A stretch of 64,000 nt of DNA, taken from contig CM030932.1 in NCBI GenBank assembly GCA_018136815.1, positions 6,482,315 through 6,546,314 of the forward strand, in the 5' to 3' direction. Position numbers and translations under genes: made by a program. Origin of the DNA: Isochrysis galbana. Taxonomy: Eukaryota; Haptophyta; Isochrysidales; Isochrysidaceae. Positions 1-9,880 of the stretch are shown piece after piece. The first letter of the stretch is position 1, and the number at the start of each line of letters is the position of its first letter. The notes beneath the pieces were generated by a model, which saw only the letters and a program-made list of their open reading frames with translations, was not told the DNA's origin and did no database searches.

Positions 1-2
1 TT

Positions 3-515
3 GAGTCTGTGCGTCGCTCAGCGGCCTCAACGGCCCGAGCCGCCGCCAACTCTCGGGCCGGCCCCCTTGTTGCGCAACGGCGAGAAGACGCAGTGCTTGA
101 GGCCAGCGCTGCAGGCGTGGCAAACGAAGCCAAGGCATTCTGGAAGTCCGCAACAGGCGCACGGCTCATTCTTGCGGGGGCCTTTTCGCGCGCGGACGCC
201 GACACAACGGTCAACGGGGCTAGGGCTGCCCTCGCGCCTTATTTTCCGCGGATAGGCAATGGCGACGAGGTCAAGGGGACAGACGCCACAGAAGGCTCGC
301 GAGCTCGTAGTGAACGACCTATGCCTGCCGAGACGGGTGCTGGGAACGCCGTTGCGGCAAGCGGCTTGACGGCTCCAATTGATAGGTCTGCAGTGTTGCG
401 ACAGTGGACTCCGTTGCTGTACAAGCCTAGCTTCTTCCCAAAGCCGCTCGCAAACAATCTGTGCTTGACACCCGCACTCGCGGCGACGCTAGATCAGTGC
501 GGAGGCGGCATATGA
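3..515 (+). CDS. 3' end of an unrecognised protein (5' truncated by window edge)
   Basis: The reading frame is open from the first bases to a TGA at 513-515, about 170 codons. It is Ala/Arg-rich at first and then shows a Pro/Leu-containing tail (WTPLLYKPSFFPKPLANN). No domain is recognised. An AATAAA-like signal about 120 bases downstream (632-637, within AATAAACAG) is compatible with the 3' end of a transcription unit. The start lies outside the window, and an intron acceptor inside this frame cannot be excluded. It could be a chance open frame in GC-rich DNA. Confidence 0.4.
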   Translation, partial: ESVRRSAASTARAAANSRAGPLVAQRREDAVLEASAAGVANEAKAFWKSATGARLILAGAFSRADADTTVNGARAALAPYFPRIGNGDEVKGTDATEGSRARSERPMPAETGAGNAVAASGLTAPIDRSAVLRQWTPLLYKPSFFPKPLANNLCLTPALAATLDQCGGGI

Positions 516-1117
516 CATATGTGGGGCTTGTCCGACGTCAACATTCATTGTGTGTGATGGGGCGGTTCAACTAGCAGTGTAGAGTTCGGCTCTTCTCTCT
601 TCTCTTGTGATTTTGTTGTATACAACTTATAAATAAACAGTTAGTACTCCGAAAGGGACGGGGGGGAGGGGGGGGGAGGCTTGAGTTCTCTGAATAATGT
701 TGCTCGCTGCAGACTATTTTTTAATATCCGGATATTATTGCCACTAGCCATGCACCAACACGCCAAGCCACGACAACACATGACCGCATTAGAACCCCAA
801 GGCAAAAAACGATGCACCTGATTAAAGCTGCCCCCTCGCAGGCCCCCGGCTCCCGTTACACCTCCCCACAAGCTCATTGGGGTGAAACCCAGTTAGTCGC
901 CAATGTAGCATGTACATTGAAGACAGAAGACTTACCAGGGAAAAGCAGGGGGGGGGGGGCTTTGCGGTCGTCCCGTTGAGACTGAGAGGCCCTTAAGGCA
1001 GGCCAGTCTGGCCAACCAATCCTCCGCAGATTAAGCGACGGCGCCCGGGGAACCTTACTTGGAGAGGGCTCCCCCGACGGCCACTTAAAGAGTTGCACCT
1101 CCAGGCGTCCGTGCGCA
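516..1117. other. non-coding stretch
   Basis: No gene is seen here. It holds a TATACAACTTATAAATAAA AT-rich patch near 618-637, a poly-G run near 660-678 and another near 949-958. Confidence 0.5.
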
Positions 1118-1395
1118 ACCTACTTTTATAAGTGCTGGGGGTCAATGGTCAATGGGGGCGCTCTGCGCCCCCTTCACCGGGCACTAACTCACCTCCGCGG
1201 GGGGGGGGGGGGGGGCATCAGTCACTCTCATGGCTTGCCTCCTGGCATGGGCTGAGCATCCAACATCCTGACCCAGACCCCCAGTGGGCGCGGGTCAGGA
1301 CTCGCACTTTCGGGGCCCGCATGGGCCTGCACTCGCACTCCCACTGACCTTCCCCCCCCCCCCTCCAGGTCACTAGGCAGACAGGGGACTGTGGC
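1118..1395 (+). repeat. dispersed repeat family B copy with TATAA-loop hairpin at its left edge
   Basis: The left edge carries an imperfect hairpin with the core ACTT-TTAT-AAGT. A G-run hairpin (GGGGGCGC..GCGCCCCC) and a 17-base poly-G follow. The body (about 1220-1395) matches 57100-57300 over the stretch with TCCTGACCCAGACCCCCAGT, GGGCGCGGGTCAGGA and GGTCACNAGGCAG. Both copies have the hairpin at the same relative place and in the same orientation, so they are members of one interspersed family. Confidence 0.6.
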
Positions 1396-1826
1396 GGGCA
1401 CCTATCATGGATACATCCATGACATGTGCATCATAGATGCATATCTATCATGGATACATCCATCTCATGCATCGTGGGTGCTCATTCTAACCTCTGTATG
1501 TTTATACTGAGGTCTCTGCTTCTCACTTCTCCCTCGCGGCCGTTTCGAGTCCGCGCGGGGCATTCTTGCGGCGTGTAGAGGGGCCGGGGCGCTGGGCGGA
1601 TGGGGGACGGCTCGGCGGCTGGGGAGGAAGGGGGAGGCGAGGGGTTGAGGGAGCTCGGCGGGGGGGGGAGGGGGAGGGGGGGGGGGGGACTCGGCGGCGG
1701 GGGGAAGGGGGTCGAGAATAATCATACCGTCAGGGGGCCCAATTTGTTCACAAGCAATGTGACCTTTTCACAGGATGCGCCTGTGAAAAGCCCAGTGAAG
1801 TATAATAACTCATGTATTCCCCGCCC
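1396..1826. other. non-coding stretch with a short direct repeat and poly-G
   Basis: TATCATGGATACATCCAT occurs twice (about 1403 and 1447), each followed by other AT-rich words. A poly-G/GGGGA tract spans about 1625-1710. No gene is seen. The last five bases (1822-1826, CGCCC) are the target-site duplication of the adjoining retroelement. Confidence 0.5.
1822..1826. other. target-site duplication, left copy
   Basis: CGCCC lies directly before the TG of the left LTR. The same five bases follow the CA of the right LTR at 10982-10986. Five bases is the usual duplication for Ty3/gypsy integrases. Confidence 0.85.
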
Positions 1827-2674
1827 TGACGAATTGGAGTGGCCCACAAGGCCTGAGGGCAATGAGGAAGGGGCGAAGCCGGCGGCAGGCGCGGCGAGGG
1901 AGACCACTTCGGAGGTGCTGACGGGCTGAAGCCCGTCAGCAGAGGAAGGCGGGCAGGCGGGCTTGAGCGAGGGCGAGGACGGCGGCGAGAACGACATGGA
2001 ACGAGCGGCGAGAGGCGAGGGCGAGTGAGAGGAGGGCTGTGAAGGCAGGGGCTGGCGAGGCGAGGCGAGTTTGTTGGGTACGAGTGTTACGAGAGCGAGA
2101 GCGACGAGAGCGAGAGCGACGACGGATGACGACTGACGACAGGACGACGGACAACGACACCCAGGAAAACACCCCGACTCTCGCCCCACGACTTTCTCAC
2201 ATAACTCGACTGAAATCAAACCCAACCACTCCGATCAGACAACAACGGACGACGATCAAAGGGCGATCTGTCGGCGATCTTGTATGGAACGGGAATCGCA
2301 CCATAACGGAAACGAGGGGCAATCCTGCCGCGCAGGATTCCAAGAGACCTACCGAATAAGACGAAAGGAGTGCGATGTGCCTCAGGGAGAGATACGAAGA
2401 GGTCGTAAATTAAACCTGATTGCCCCCAGAAGCAGATAAAGAACCGCTGTAGAGATAGCAAATTAAACCTATTTGCGAGGCGCCTGGGAGGAAGAAAGGT
2501 GGGGAAACTTCCCTTCTCTTTCGAGAGAAAGAGAGAGGGCGCTCCACAACCCACGATCCCATGCATCCAAGCGAAGCTTTTGACCGAGAACGAGAACGAG
2601 AGAATTATAACGATAAATACCGAACGACGAAGAGAAGAGCGAAGCCTAACGAGTGTCGATTCGCGAATGCGACA
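1827..2674 (-). repeat. 3' LTR of the retroelement
   Basis: The LTR is 848 bp and identical by eye to 10134-10981. Plus-strand ends are TGACGAATTGG..GCGAATGCGACA. Two perfect hairpins are visible: 1918-1939 (9-bp stem CTGACGGGC, 4-base loop) and 2321-2339 (AATCCTGC-CGC-GCAGGATT). The first could act in RNA processing; that is inference. Related LTR ends recur at 59326-59381 and, more diverged, at 18850-18878. Confidence 0.93.
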
Positions 2675-2684
2675 CCCCCCTGCT
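2675..2684 (-). other. polypurine tract of the retroelement
   Basis: In element sense AGCAGGGGGG sits directly against the TGTCGC start of the 3' LTR, the expected place for the plus-strand primer. An identical 12-mer (plus strand CACCCCCCTGCT) recurs at 5841-5852. Confidence 0.75.
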
Positions 2685-3711
2685 AGGATCGAGCGTCCCG
2701 CGAGGGAAAGAAGAGGACCTAACGGATAGCGGAGAGCTCCGAACAAGCCACGAGAAAGGCAGAAGAGCAATCCTGAACGAGACCGAATGAGCGAAGAGCG
2801 AAGAGCGAATAAATCCGAAGAGCGAATGAAACAATAAATCCGAAGAGCGAATGAAACAATAAATCCGAAGAGCGAATGAAACAATAAATCCGAATGGATG
2901 GAGAGCCGCGCACCCAATGCCGAACCAAGACGGAAGACGTGATGAGCGACCTAACAATCGAGGACCGATGAGAACGCGGAACCACAAGAATCGAGAATCG
3001 AGAGCGAGAAACGAAGAACGCGGGACGACGAGAATCGAGAATCGCGAACGAGAAACGAAGAACGCGGAACGACGAGAATCGCGAATCGAGGGCGAGAAAC
3101 GAAGAACGATAAGGACGCGGAACGACGAGAATCGAGAGTCGAGAATCGAAGAACGAACGACGAACGACGAACGACGAACGACGAACTATAAGAATAGTGC
3201 GCGACGATCGAAGAGACAGGGAGTACCACACCCGTCCGGACGATAAGGTGTAGAATCGGCGGCCGGCGCGGCAGACCGCAGGACTCAACGCTGCAACCCA
3301 TCCTCTTCTCTCTTTTACGAGAGTTTTACCTGGATGTTTGGGCGGTGTGGCGGCACCCAAGTTACAACGCGGCGTCCCCTGTGCTCCAAGATATCAAAAG
3401 TCGAGCGACCAACGGCGAAAGGCGGCGAGATAGTACGATAGCATCGAGTACGTCACGCGCGAGCTAAACGACGAGGTACGGGGGTCTCCTGACAGAGCGC
3501 AGCGAAAGGGGAGGGAGATCCATCCTCCGTGGTCGAAAGGGGGGGCGAGCCATACCTCTCTTCCCGCGGGGGGAACTATTCGGCGGCCGCGGGGGGAAAA
3601 TTCGGCGGCCGCGGGGGGGAACAGGAAAAGAATTCCCGTACGTTCCCGTACCGCGATCAAACGTAAACGACGGCGTTGATAGATATCGGAGGGGCGTGAC
3701 AGTCGCGACTG
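2685..3711 (-). other. 3' non-coding region of the retroelement with tandem repeats
   Basis: This lies between the integrase stop and the 3' LTR. At 2808-2895 there are about 3.5 copies of a 25-bp unit (AATAAATCCGAAGAGCGAATG plus AAAC). At 2960-3190 lies a degenerate purine-rich repeat built from GAGAAACGAAGAACGCGGAA-like words. Open frames here are low-complexity Ser/Arg strings and are not believed. Near 3570-3620 GGCGGCCGCGGGGGG occurs twice. Confidence 0.7.
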
Positions 3712-5940
3712 TCAGAAGAACGCAGAGGGTGTATCGAGGAGAGAGACGAGGGTGCGATCCGATGGCGACAGGCGTGCGAGAGCCTCGGAGCGACAGCGAA
3801 CGAAGGTAGGCGAGGCAAGGGCAGCGTGCGCAAATGCGTGGGAGCCAAACCACGGGGAACCGCGCGACGATCCCGACGAGTACCACCACTGCCCGAGGAC
3901 GAAGACCGCGTGCTGCGGCCGCATCATTGGACCTGCAGGGTTGGCAACAGACGGGCGGGCTGAGACGGGCAAATGGGAGACATGAGCAATGGGGCCACTG
4001 TGCAAGGACGGTGCGAGACGAGGCGAGCGGCGCGGGGCCTGATGATCCAAGCCGGTGGTCTCGGATCCCACGGGAGCTTCGATCGCGTGCGACGTCGGCG
4101 GGGCTGAGACGGTCTGAGATTGTGATTCTGCAGCCCGCTTTCTCATCTGAGGCTTACGAAGAGGCGGGAAGGGGTGAGCATCATCATAGGCGGTGACGAG
4201 TGACTCGCAGCGGCGAAGCAGTTCGGCTAGCGGCTCCCATGTGGCCGCAGCTTTCGCGTAACCACGCCACTTGACGAGATACTGCCTGGAATCACCTCGA
4301 CCCTTGCGGTCAAGGAGTGAATCCACCAGATACTCATCTCTTTGGACGGGGTCTTCATCTGTGAGGGTATAGTAGGGACGGAGGTTAGTCACATGCACCT
4401 CCTCGGAGAGGAGGCGATTTTCTTGGTCGCGTAGTCGGTAGCGGCCAGCGCCAAGCGCCTCAGCAATGCGGTATGGTCCGCTGTAGTGGTAGAGGAGCTT
4501 GTTGCGGTGTCCTGGAATCTTGCGAACCACCCTATCACCTGGAGTAAATTGGATGGGGGGAGAGTGAGTGCGTAGCGTGTCAGCAAGTGCGTCGGCTTGA
4601 GACTCTAAAGTTGCATCATAAGCCGCGGCCCACGCCGCCTTTAAACGACAATGCATTTTCCAAGCGTACGAGCGAATTTCCTGAGGTAACTCGGGAGGTG
4701 GGCCAGTGTCAGGTGGATCAGAAAGCTGGGCAGGCAGGCGAAGCTCACGGCCATAGAGCAAGGCAGCAGGCGACATGCGGGTAATGCGATTGGCTGAAGC
4801 GCGCATGCTCATTAGAAAGAACGGGAGATGATCGACCCAATGACCGCCGCCTTCATCGGTAGCGCGAGCCATGTTGATCAATGTTTGCTGAGCTCGTTCG
4901 ACCAGGCCCACGCTCTCGTGATGATGAGGTGTGCTCGGCCGCAAGTCGGTGCCGGTGCGCTCGAGGATGATCGAGGTGAGTTGACTAGCGAGATTGCTGC
5001 CGGAGTCCGAGCGAAGTTGCCTTGGTACTCCGTGCCGAGAGACGACGTACGACATGAAGGCGTGAAGTGCGTCGGCACTCGAGGGGTCGCCGTTGTGAGG
5101 GGCCGCCTCGATCCAACGAGTGAGCGAGTCCACGAAAACGAGGAGCTTGTCGAAGCCTCGAGAGCCCTTGATGAAGTCGTGCGTGGGAGCCATCGACACG
5201 ACGTCGCAGAAGACGATGTCGAACGGATAGGCGCCGACCTGCGGTCCCTTTGGATCTGCGAGGTGACGGAAGGGAGGCTTAGCTAAGGTGCACTCGTGGC
5301 ATTGGCGAACGTGCTCACAGACGTCTGCGTTCATGCCAGGCCAAAAATATCGGTCGCGTAGAAGGCGCGCCATCCGGTTGTCGCCGAGGTGGCACAGGTG
5401 GTCGTGAAAGGCTTCGAGGTAGGCGCGGCGCATCGTCTTCGGCACGTAGAGGCAAAGCTTCTCGCCATCCCTCGTTGGCACTCGTCGGTAGAGTAGTCCA
5501 GATCGCAACAGGCATCGAGAAGATTCACGACTGAGCCAGCGCAAGCGACGGTGATCGAGATCGGGGTTGTGAGGAGACGAGGAGAGGAAGCGAATGAGGT
5601 CGTGGCAGTCAGGGTCCTCGGCCTGTGCCTCCTTGAGCGCCTCGGCGTTGGGTGTACCGACGTCGAGGTAGGAGAGGTTGATGGAATCCCTGGTCGTAGA
5701 GGACAACCTGGACGATCGTTCGTCGGCTTGCAGACTGGAGGCCGTGGTGGTACGAGAACGAGAGGCGGCGACGGCTGGTGGCTGACCATCCGATGCCGTG
5801 GTGGAGCGAGAGTTAGGGACGACGGCGGCTAGTAGCTGCCCACCCCCCTGCTTAGGAGCGGACGTCTCCGACGTCTCGTCGTCTGCCGCCACCAAGCGCG
5901 ACACTCCATCAGCGTCTTTGTGATTAGCACCTGGTTTGTG
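3712..5940 (-). CDS. integrase with chromodomain, plus C-terminal tail of RNase H (retroelement pol remnant)
   Basis: This is the C-terminal part of a Ty3/gypsy polyprotein, which inserts element cDNA into chromatin. The frame opens after a TAG at 5941-5943 and begins with HKPGANHKDADGVSRL, the conserved end of RNase H. An HHCC zinc site follows (HDHLCH ... CHEC), then the DDE core: Asp in FCDVVS, Asp in RSDSGSN and Glu in HHHESVGLVERAQ, about 35 residues after the second Asp. A C-terminal chromodomain ends it (EYLVDSLLDRKGRGD, YLVKWRGY, TWEPL). No ATG lies near the beginning, as expected for an internal polyprotein segment now joined to the upstream frame. Expression would need a +1 shift from the preceding ORF, whose end it overlaps. 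Confidence 0.9.
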   Translation of the reverse strand, partial: HKPGANHKDADGVSRLVAADDETSETSAPKQGGGQLLAAVVPNSRSTTASDGQPPAVAASRSRTTTASSLQADERSSRLSSTTRDSINLSYLDVGTPNAEALKEAQAEDPDCHDLIRFLSSSPHNPDLDHRRLRWLSRESSRCLLRSGLLYRRVPTRDGEKLCLYVPKTMRRAYLEAFHDHLCHLGDNRMARLLRDRYFWPGMNADVCEHVRQCHECTLAKPPFRHLADPKGPQVGAYPFDIVFCDVVSMAPTHDFIKGSRGFDKLLVFVDSLTRWIEAAPHNGDPSSADALHAFMSYVVSRHGVPRQLRSDSGSNLASQLTSIILERTGTDLRPSTPHHHESVGLVERAQQTLINMARATDEGGGHWVDHLPFFLMSMRASANRITRMSPAALLYGRELRLPAQLSDPPDTGPPPELPQEIRSYAWKMHCRLKAAWAAAYDATLESQADALADTLRTHSPPIQFTPGDRVVRKIPGHRNKLLYHYSGPYRIAEALGAGRYRLRDQENRLLSEEVHVTNLRPYYTLTDEDPVQRDEYLVDSLLDRKGRGDSRQYLVKWRGYAKAAATWEPLAELLRRCESLVTAYDDAHPFPPLRKPQMRKRAAESQSQTVSAPPTSHAIEAPVGSETTGLDHQAPRRSPRLAPSLHSGPIAHVSHLPVSARPSVANPAGPMMRPQHAVFVLGQWWYSSGSSRGSPWFGSHAFAHAALASPTFVRCRSEALARLSPSDRTLVSLLDTPSAFF
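5841..5852 (-). other. candidate central polypurine tract
   Basis: The plus-strand CACCCCCCTGCT is identical to the 3' PPT/LTR junction at 2673-2684. It lies about 5.1 kb from the 5' end of the 9.15-kb element, near its middle. Central PPTs are known in lentiviruses and some yeast elements. Here it rests on sequence identity only. Confidence 0.35.
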
Positions 5941-7231
5941 CTAGACGGTGAAATTGAGCCGCGGCAGAAATCGTATCGGACATGCGTTGCGGGTTGGAAT
6001 GAATCCACCTCAGGCCAGCGTTCGAGAGATAGGTGCACGGCGGGTGCGAGATAATCAAGTCCCAACCAAGGTCTTGGACGAGATCGGCATCCCCGTCGAA
6101 GTGCGGAACGTAATCGACCTCAGACGGGAACAGATCGCACGTCGCCACATCAGCGCCAGCGAGAAGGAACATCGACGAGACCACTCCACTCGTCTCGCCG
6201 ATAACCAAGACGCGAGGAGGCGAGATGCCGTCGGTCTGCGCGGCCTCGACGTCACGCCTAATGTCGCCGAGCGTGGCACAAATGTCGGCGAAGTGGACGG
6301 GCAGCACCCGGGCCGGAGACTCAGGCGATTGGCTAGGGCGCAGAACAAGCTGCGCCGCCTCGGCGATATCTTTCGGCATAACATGCGCGGCACCGTGGGC
6401 GGCGGCGCGCTGGAAAGCGAGATCGAGGACGTACGAGAGGGTCTCTCCCTCCTTCAAGGGAGAACGAGTGCGCGCGAGATGAACGAGCAAATCTTCAGCG
6501 GCCGGAACCAAAGTCAGGCGCGCTGAAAACTGGCAAAGCGGAACGACAGCGGAAAAGGAAACGAAACTGCGAGTGACCGGAATGGCCGGAGACGCGGCGA
6601 CCAACGTGTAAGCCGTCTGAAAAGAACGGGGCGCGGCAGCCGGAAGAGAGTCGGACGAGAAGAGAGCAGGCTGAGAACGGAACAATCGACGGAATGCGCG
6701 TTGTACGACGGAGGGCATGTTGGCGAATACCCCTCCGTCAGCGAACGATTCATCAGACGAGCGAGTCGGTATCGGTTGCCAACCCAATCGGGTTGGCGCG
6801 ACTATCGTAGGCGGCGCGAGCCAGCGGCGAACAGCGAGGGTGTAGGCCACCGTCCATGCGGAGGGGCTAACCTCGCTGGCGCGGCCAAGGCAGCTCAAAG
6901 GCGAGTCTCGAGGGAACGAATCGGCCAGTCCATCCAAGATTTGACTGACGACAGCAGACGGATCGGCAGCGACGGGGCTCAAGGCAAGAGTTAGCGTTGA
7001 GCGCTCGTAATCGAGAGCATTGAACGAATGATTCGAGGACGACGAGAGCGACGAAGGAGGTAGCGAACGAACGGCGAGAGAGAACGGGACTCCCGGAGTC
7101 GAATCGTCCCCACCACATATGAGCAGATGAGGGTGACTCCGGATCGATTGAACGACTGAAACGAAGACGCGAATTTCGGGAACGACGGCATCGCAACCTA
7201 GGGTAGTATCCCCAGGTTGGAACGACAACAA
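5924..7231 (-). CDS. retroelement ORF2 ending in a truncated DNA methyltransferase-like domain
   Basis: About 435 codons. The first about 290 residues are not recognised. The C-terminal about 100 residues look like phage and bacterial DNA methyltransferases of the cytosine-C5-like class: RVLVIGETSGVVSS (SAM-binding loop type), then CDLFPSE, then HFDGDAD, then WDLIISHPPCTYLSNAGLRW, carrying the catalytic-type PPC. The family normally continues for another 80-100 residues (target recognition and C-terminal motifs). Here the frame ends within about 8 residues after FHRL and runs directly into the RNase H tail. The open frame has no convincing ATG at its N-terminus (first candidate is a TTG), so it may be a polyprotein segment. 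The methyltransferase assignment rests on recognised motifs, not on a search. Confidence 0.7.
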   Translation of the reverse strand: MLSFQPGDTTLGCDAVVPEIRVFVSVVQSIRSHPHLLICGGDDSTPGVPFSLAVRSLPPSSLSSSSNHSFNALDYERSTLTLALSPVAADPSAVVSQILDGLADSFPRDSPLSCLGRASEVSPSAWTVAYTLAVRRWLAPPTIVAPTRLGWQPIPTRSSDESFADGGVFANMPSVVQRAFRRLFRSQPALFSSDSLPAAAPRSFQTAYTLVAASPAIPVTRSFVSFSAVVPLCQFSARLTLVPAAEDLLVHLARTRSPLKEGETLSYVLDLAFQRAAAHGAAHVMPKDIAEAAQLVLRPSQSPESPARVLPVHFADICATLGDIRRDVEAAQTDGISPPRVLVIGETSGVVSSMFLLAGADVATCDLFPSEVDYVPHFDGDADLVQDLGWDLIISHPPCTYLSNAGLRWIHSNPQRMSDTISAAAQFHRLAQTRC

Positions 7232-7414
7232 GAAAGCTTTGCTCAGCCGTCCGAGGGACGGCGAGCTCGTAGATCGGAGAGGCGAAACATTAGAGGTACG
7301 AAATGAAACGCGAACGGGAGTGACAGAAGTGTCGAGAAGCGAAAGGGGTGGCGGTCCAGGCCGCCGAGGAATCGAGAAGTCAACGAAGCATATGGCGGCG
7401 GCCTCGCCTATTCC

Positions 7415-9880
7415 CTAACGGCGGTTGCGGTCGAGGACGACGAGACGACGAAGGTAGGCGCGGTGGGCGTCGGGAATCTCCGGCTCGCCCTCGCAAAGGA
7501 AGCGGATGAACGGTTGACAATAGTACGGCGAATGGGCGCCATCGCCTGTCCCATATCGCCAATTGTCGGGGTGGTCGGGGCGAGCCGTATCGTGATCGGG
7601 AGGAGCGGGGCGGAAGGCACAATACGCACAGCCGGTGGCTGTGGTCCATACGCCGCCCTCAGACGTGGGGCGCTGCGTGCGAGGCACCTTCATGGACGCG
7701 TCGGTCGGACGGGCCCTAGCGAATGAAGTAGCCAAATCAGCGTGTCCACAATAGCGTGACATCGGGTCGAAGTCAACCTTGGCGTTGCGCCAAGATTCCA
7801 AATCCCATTTGGCGCCCTCGGGATGGCCGAGGTTGTCCGATGGCGGCGCGCAGCGGCGGCTCTTTTGCGATGGCGGTGCGTCGAGAGGTGGGAGTCCACC
7901 CTCCAACTTGGGAGGCGGCTCCCGGGTGTGGTCGGTGCGTCCCTGGTGGGACCGATCTCCATTGCGATGATTTCGAGCTTCGGAGCCGCGGCCGCTTCCG
8001 GAGTTAGCGGCCGAAGGTTTGTCGCTCTTGTCCGGAGCCGGCTTCGAGGATCCCAGGCGGTCCTTAACCATCCGAACGACATCGTCGATGTGGGCGATCG
8101 TGAGCGGACCATCCACCTGCTTGCTGCTCCGCGAAGCCTCAGCACGTGCCTGCTCCGCTGGAGCCAGCACCATGCGCGCGATCGAGATGCAAGAGAGCGA
8201 GTGATGCGGCGCGTCTCCTGCGGCGACCGCCTCAATACCACGCTTCCACGCCTTGAGGAACTCGAACGAGTTCTCCGCTCCCCGTGCACGGTCGCTTTCG
8301 TCGGCCTTGACGCAGGCGTCGAATCTCTCGTTGATTTCGTGCGTGAAGGCAGGGAACTTGAAGACGTTAGCGGCTGTCACCGTCGGATCGTTCATCTTGC
8401 GAACAAAGGCGTCGGTCACACGAGTGGCAAGAGTCACCAAGTCCTCGCCTTCCGAGCGCGTGGTGCACCGGTCCCATTCCGCGGACGCAGTCTCTTTGGC
8501 GAAACCTTTTGCCCCAGCAGCGAATGACTGGTCGCACTTAGCGATCAGTACGTCAGCATGCAGGCAAGGGTTAGCGCAAAGGACCGAGTCCCTCACCGCA
8601 TCGAGGACATAGGCCATGATGCGAGGGTGGCCTTTCTTTGGATCGCGAGCGGCAAGGAGGAGGCCATTGAGAGCGTCCTGCCAGTCCACGCCCGAGGTGA
8701 GCGAGCCCTCGAGTGCGCGGATCAGTTGCATGCGGAATCCATCCCAGGAAGCAGCCGCCTTGTTCGGGTCGGTAGAGCGAAGGTCGGCGGGGAAGCGCAG
8801 CGACTGGAGGCTCTCAAGACTAGACTTAGCATCGCGAGTGCCGCCCTTAGTGCGGACGAACGTACGAGCGCGTACCCATTTCGTAAGGGTGCGAGTTGTG
8901 TAAATGATGCGAGCGTGCCAGGACTCACCCGAGGGGACCTCCCGAGCCGCCATCACCTGGTATTCGAGTGGGGCATTAGCGGATTCGGAGTAGGCTTTGC
9001 CGTGGCGCCCATAGTGACGTAGCCATTGTTCAAGAATGTCCGGCTCATCAGACAGGGCTGGGTCCGCGGGAGGAGCGGCGTGGCGCTTAGCGTGACGTCG
9101 ACTCTCCCGGTTACTGTGCTGGCCTGACTTGGACTTAGAAGCGTGGGGGCGGAGAGATCGGCGAGAGTTAGAATTTAAACCTTCGGGGACCATCATAGAC
9201 GGCCGTCCCTCCTTAGTATGATAACCTTTGCCTGAGGTAGCATAGTGGCTACCCTTGGCGCGGCGAGGCTTGCGGCGCGAGTCCGTAGATTCGGATGATC
9301 CGTCGGAATTCGAATCGCTGGTCGACGAGTAGTTGGACGAACGCGGGCTGGAGACCGGAGATGAGGACTGGGAGGACGATGAAGATGGGGAGCTATAGCG
9401 GCGGCGGCGGCGGGTCTTCTTCTTGTTTTTATGAGCCTTTTTAGATTTCGGTGAGGAGCGAGGGAGCGGCGGTGGAGGAGGCAAAACAGTTTCGCCGCCA
9501 TCTTCGGATGGAGGTGGAGGCGGGCTGGCTGCCTGGACTGGTGTAGGAGGGAGTCGGCCCCGTTCAATCGCGTTGGTGACTGCGGCGAGCTGCTGTGAGA
9601 ATTGGGCGGCCATGGCCTGCATGAGCTCAATGTAACGCAGCTCGACGGGGTTGAGCCCCGGTGAAGCCGACGAAGTTGGCGGCGGAGCCGTAGCAGACGG
9701 TGGAGAAGGAGAGAGATGAAGAAGGGAGTCGGGCAGCAGGCCCGGGGCCTCTCCACAACGAGACGGCTGACTTGGGGCGACCGAGGCGACCGAGAGGCGT
9801 TCGAGCGATTGGTAATGGTGGCGGTGCCTCGAGACATACGCGAGAAGAGGGGAGGAATCCTTCCAGAGGATTATCCTCAC
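7415..9880 (-). CDS. Gag-like protein of the retroelement
   Basis: About 820 codons upstream of pol in element sense. The N-terminal third is Pro/Ser-rich with a basic stretch (KKAHKNKKKTRRRRR) and an SR-rich segment. The middle (about residues 300-620) is a helical capsid-like region with SLQSLRFPADL. The C-terminal part holds a possible zinc site (CGHADL ... CAYCAF). A classical CCHC knuckle is not seen. The first in-frame ATG is at 9622, giving about 735 residues; the frame is open further upstream without an ATG. Position between the 5' LTR and pol, basic composition and length support Gag. Confidence 0.7.
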   Translation of the reverse strand: MRIILWKDSSPLLAYVSRHRHHYQSLERLSVASVAPSQPSRCGEAPGLLPDSLLHLSPSPPSATAPPPTSSASPGLNPVELRYIELMQAMAAQFSQQLAAVTNAIERGRLPPTPVQAASPPPPPSEDGGETVLPPPPPLPRSSPKSKKAHKNKKKTRRRRRYSSPSSSSSQSSSPVSSPRSSNYSSTSDSNSDGSSESTDSRRKPRRAKGSHYATSGKGYHTKEGRPSMMVPEGLNSNSRRSLRPHASKSKSGQHSNRESRRHAKRHAAPPADPALSDEPDILEQWLRHYGRHGKAYSESANAPLEYQVMAAREVPSGESWHARIIYTTRTLTKWVRARTFVRTKGGTRDAKSSLESLQSLRFPADLRSTDPNKAAASWDGFRMQLIRALEGSLTSGVDWQDALNGLLLAARDPKKGHPRIMAYVLDAVRDSVLCANPCLHADVLIAKCDQSFAAGAKGFAKETASAEWDRCTTRSEGEDLVTLATRVTDAFVRKMNDPTVTAANVFKFPAFTHEINERFDACVKADESDRARGAENSFEFLKAWKRGIEAVAAGDAPHHSLSCISIARMVLAPAEQARAEASRSSKQVDGPLTIAHIDDVVRMVKDRLGSSKPAPDKSDKPSAANSGSGRGSEARNHRNGDRSHQGRTDHTREPPPKLEGGLPPLDAPPSQKSRRCAPPSDNLGHPEGAKWDLESWRNAKVDFDPMSRYCGHADLATSFARARPTDASMKVPRTQRPTSEGGVWTTATGCAYCAFRPAPPDHDTARPDHPDNWRYGTGDGAHSPYYCQPFIRFLCEGEPEIPDAHRAYLRRLVVLDRNRR

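Noticed and set aside
2216-3360. Ser/Arg/Phe-rich minus frames in the 3' part of the retroelement and LTR
   Set aside because: Built from tandem purine-rich repeats; no domain, and they cross the LTR boundary without conservation of meaning.
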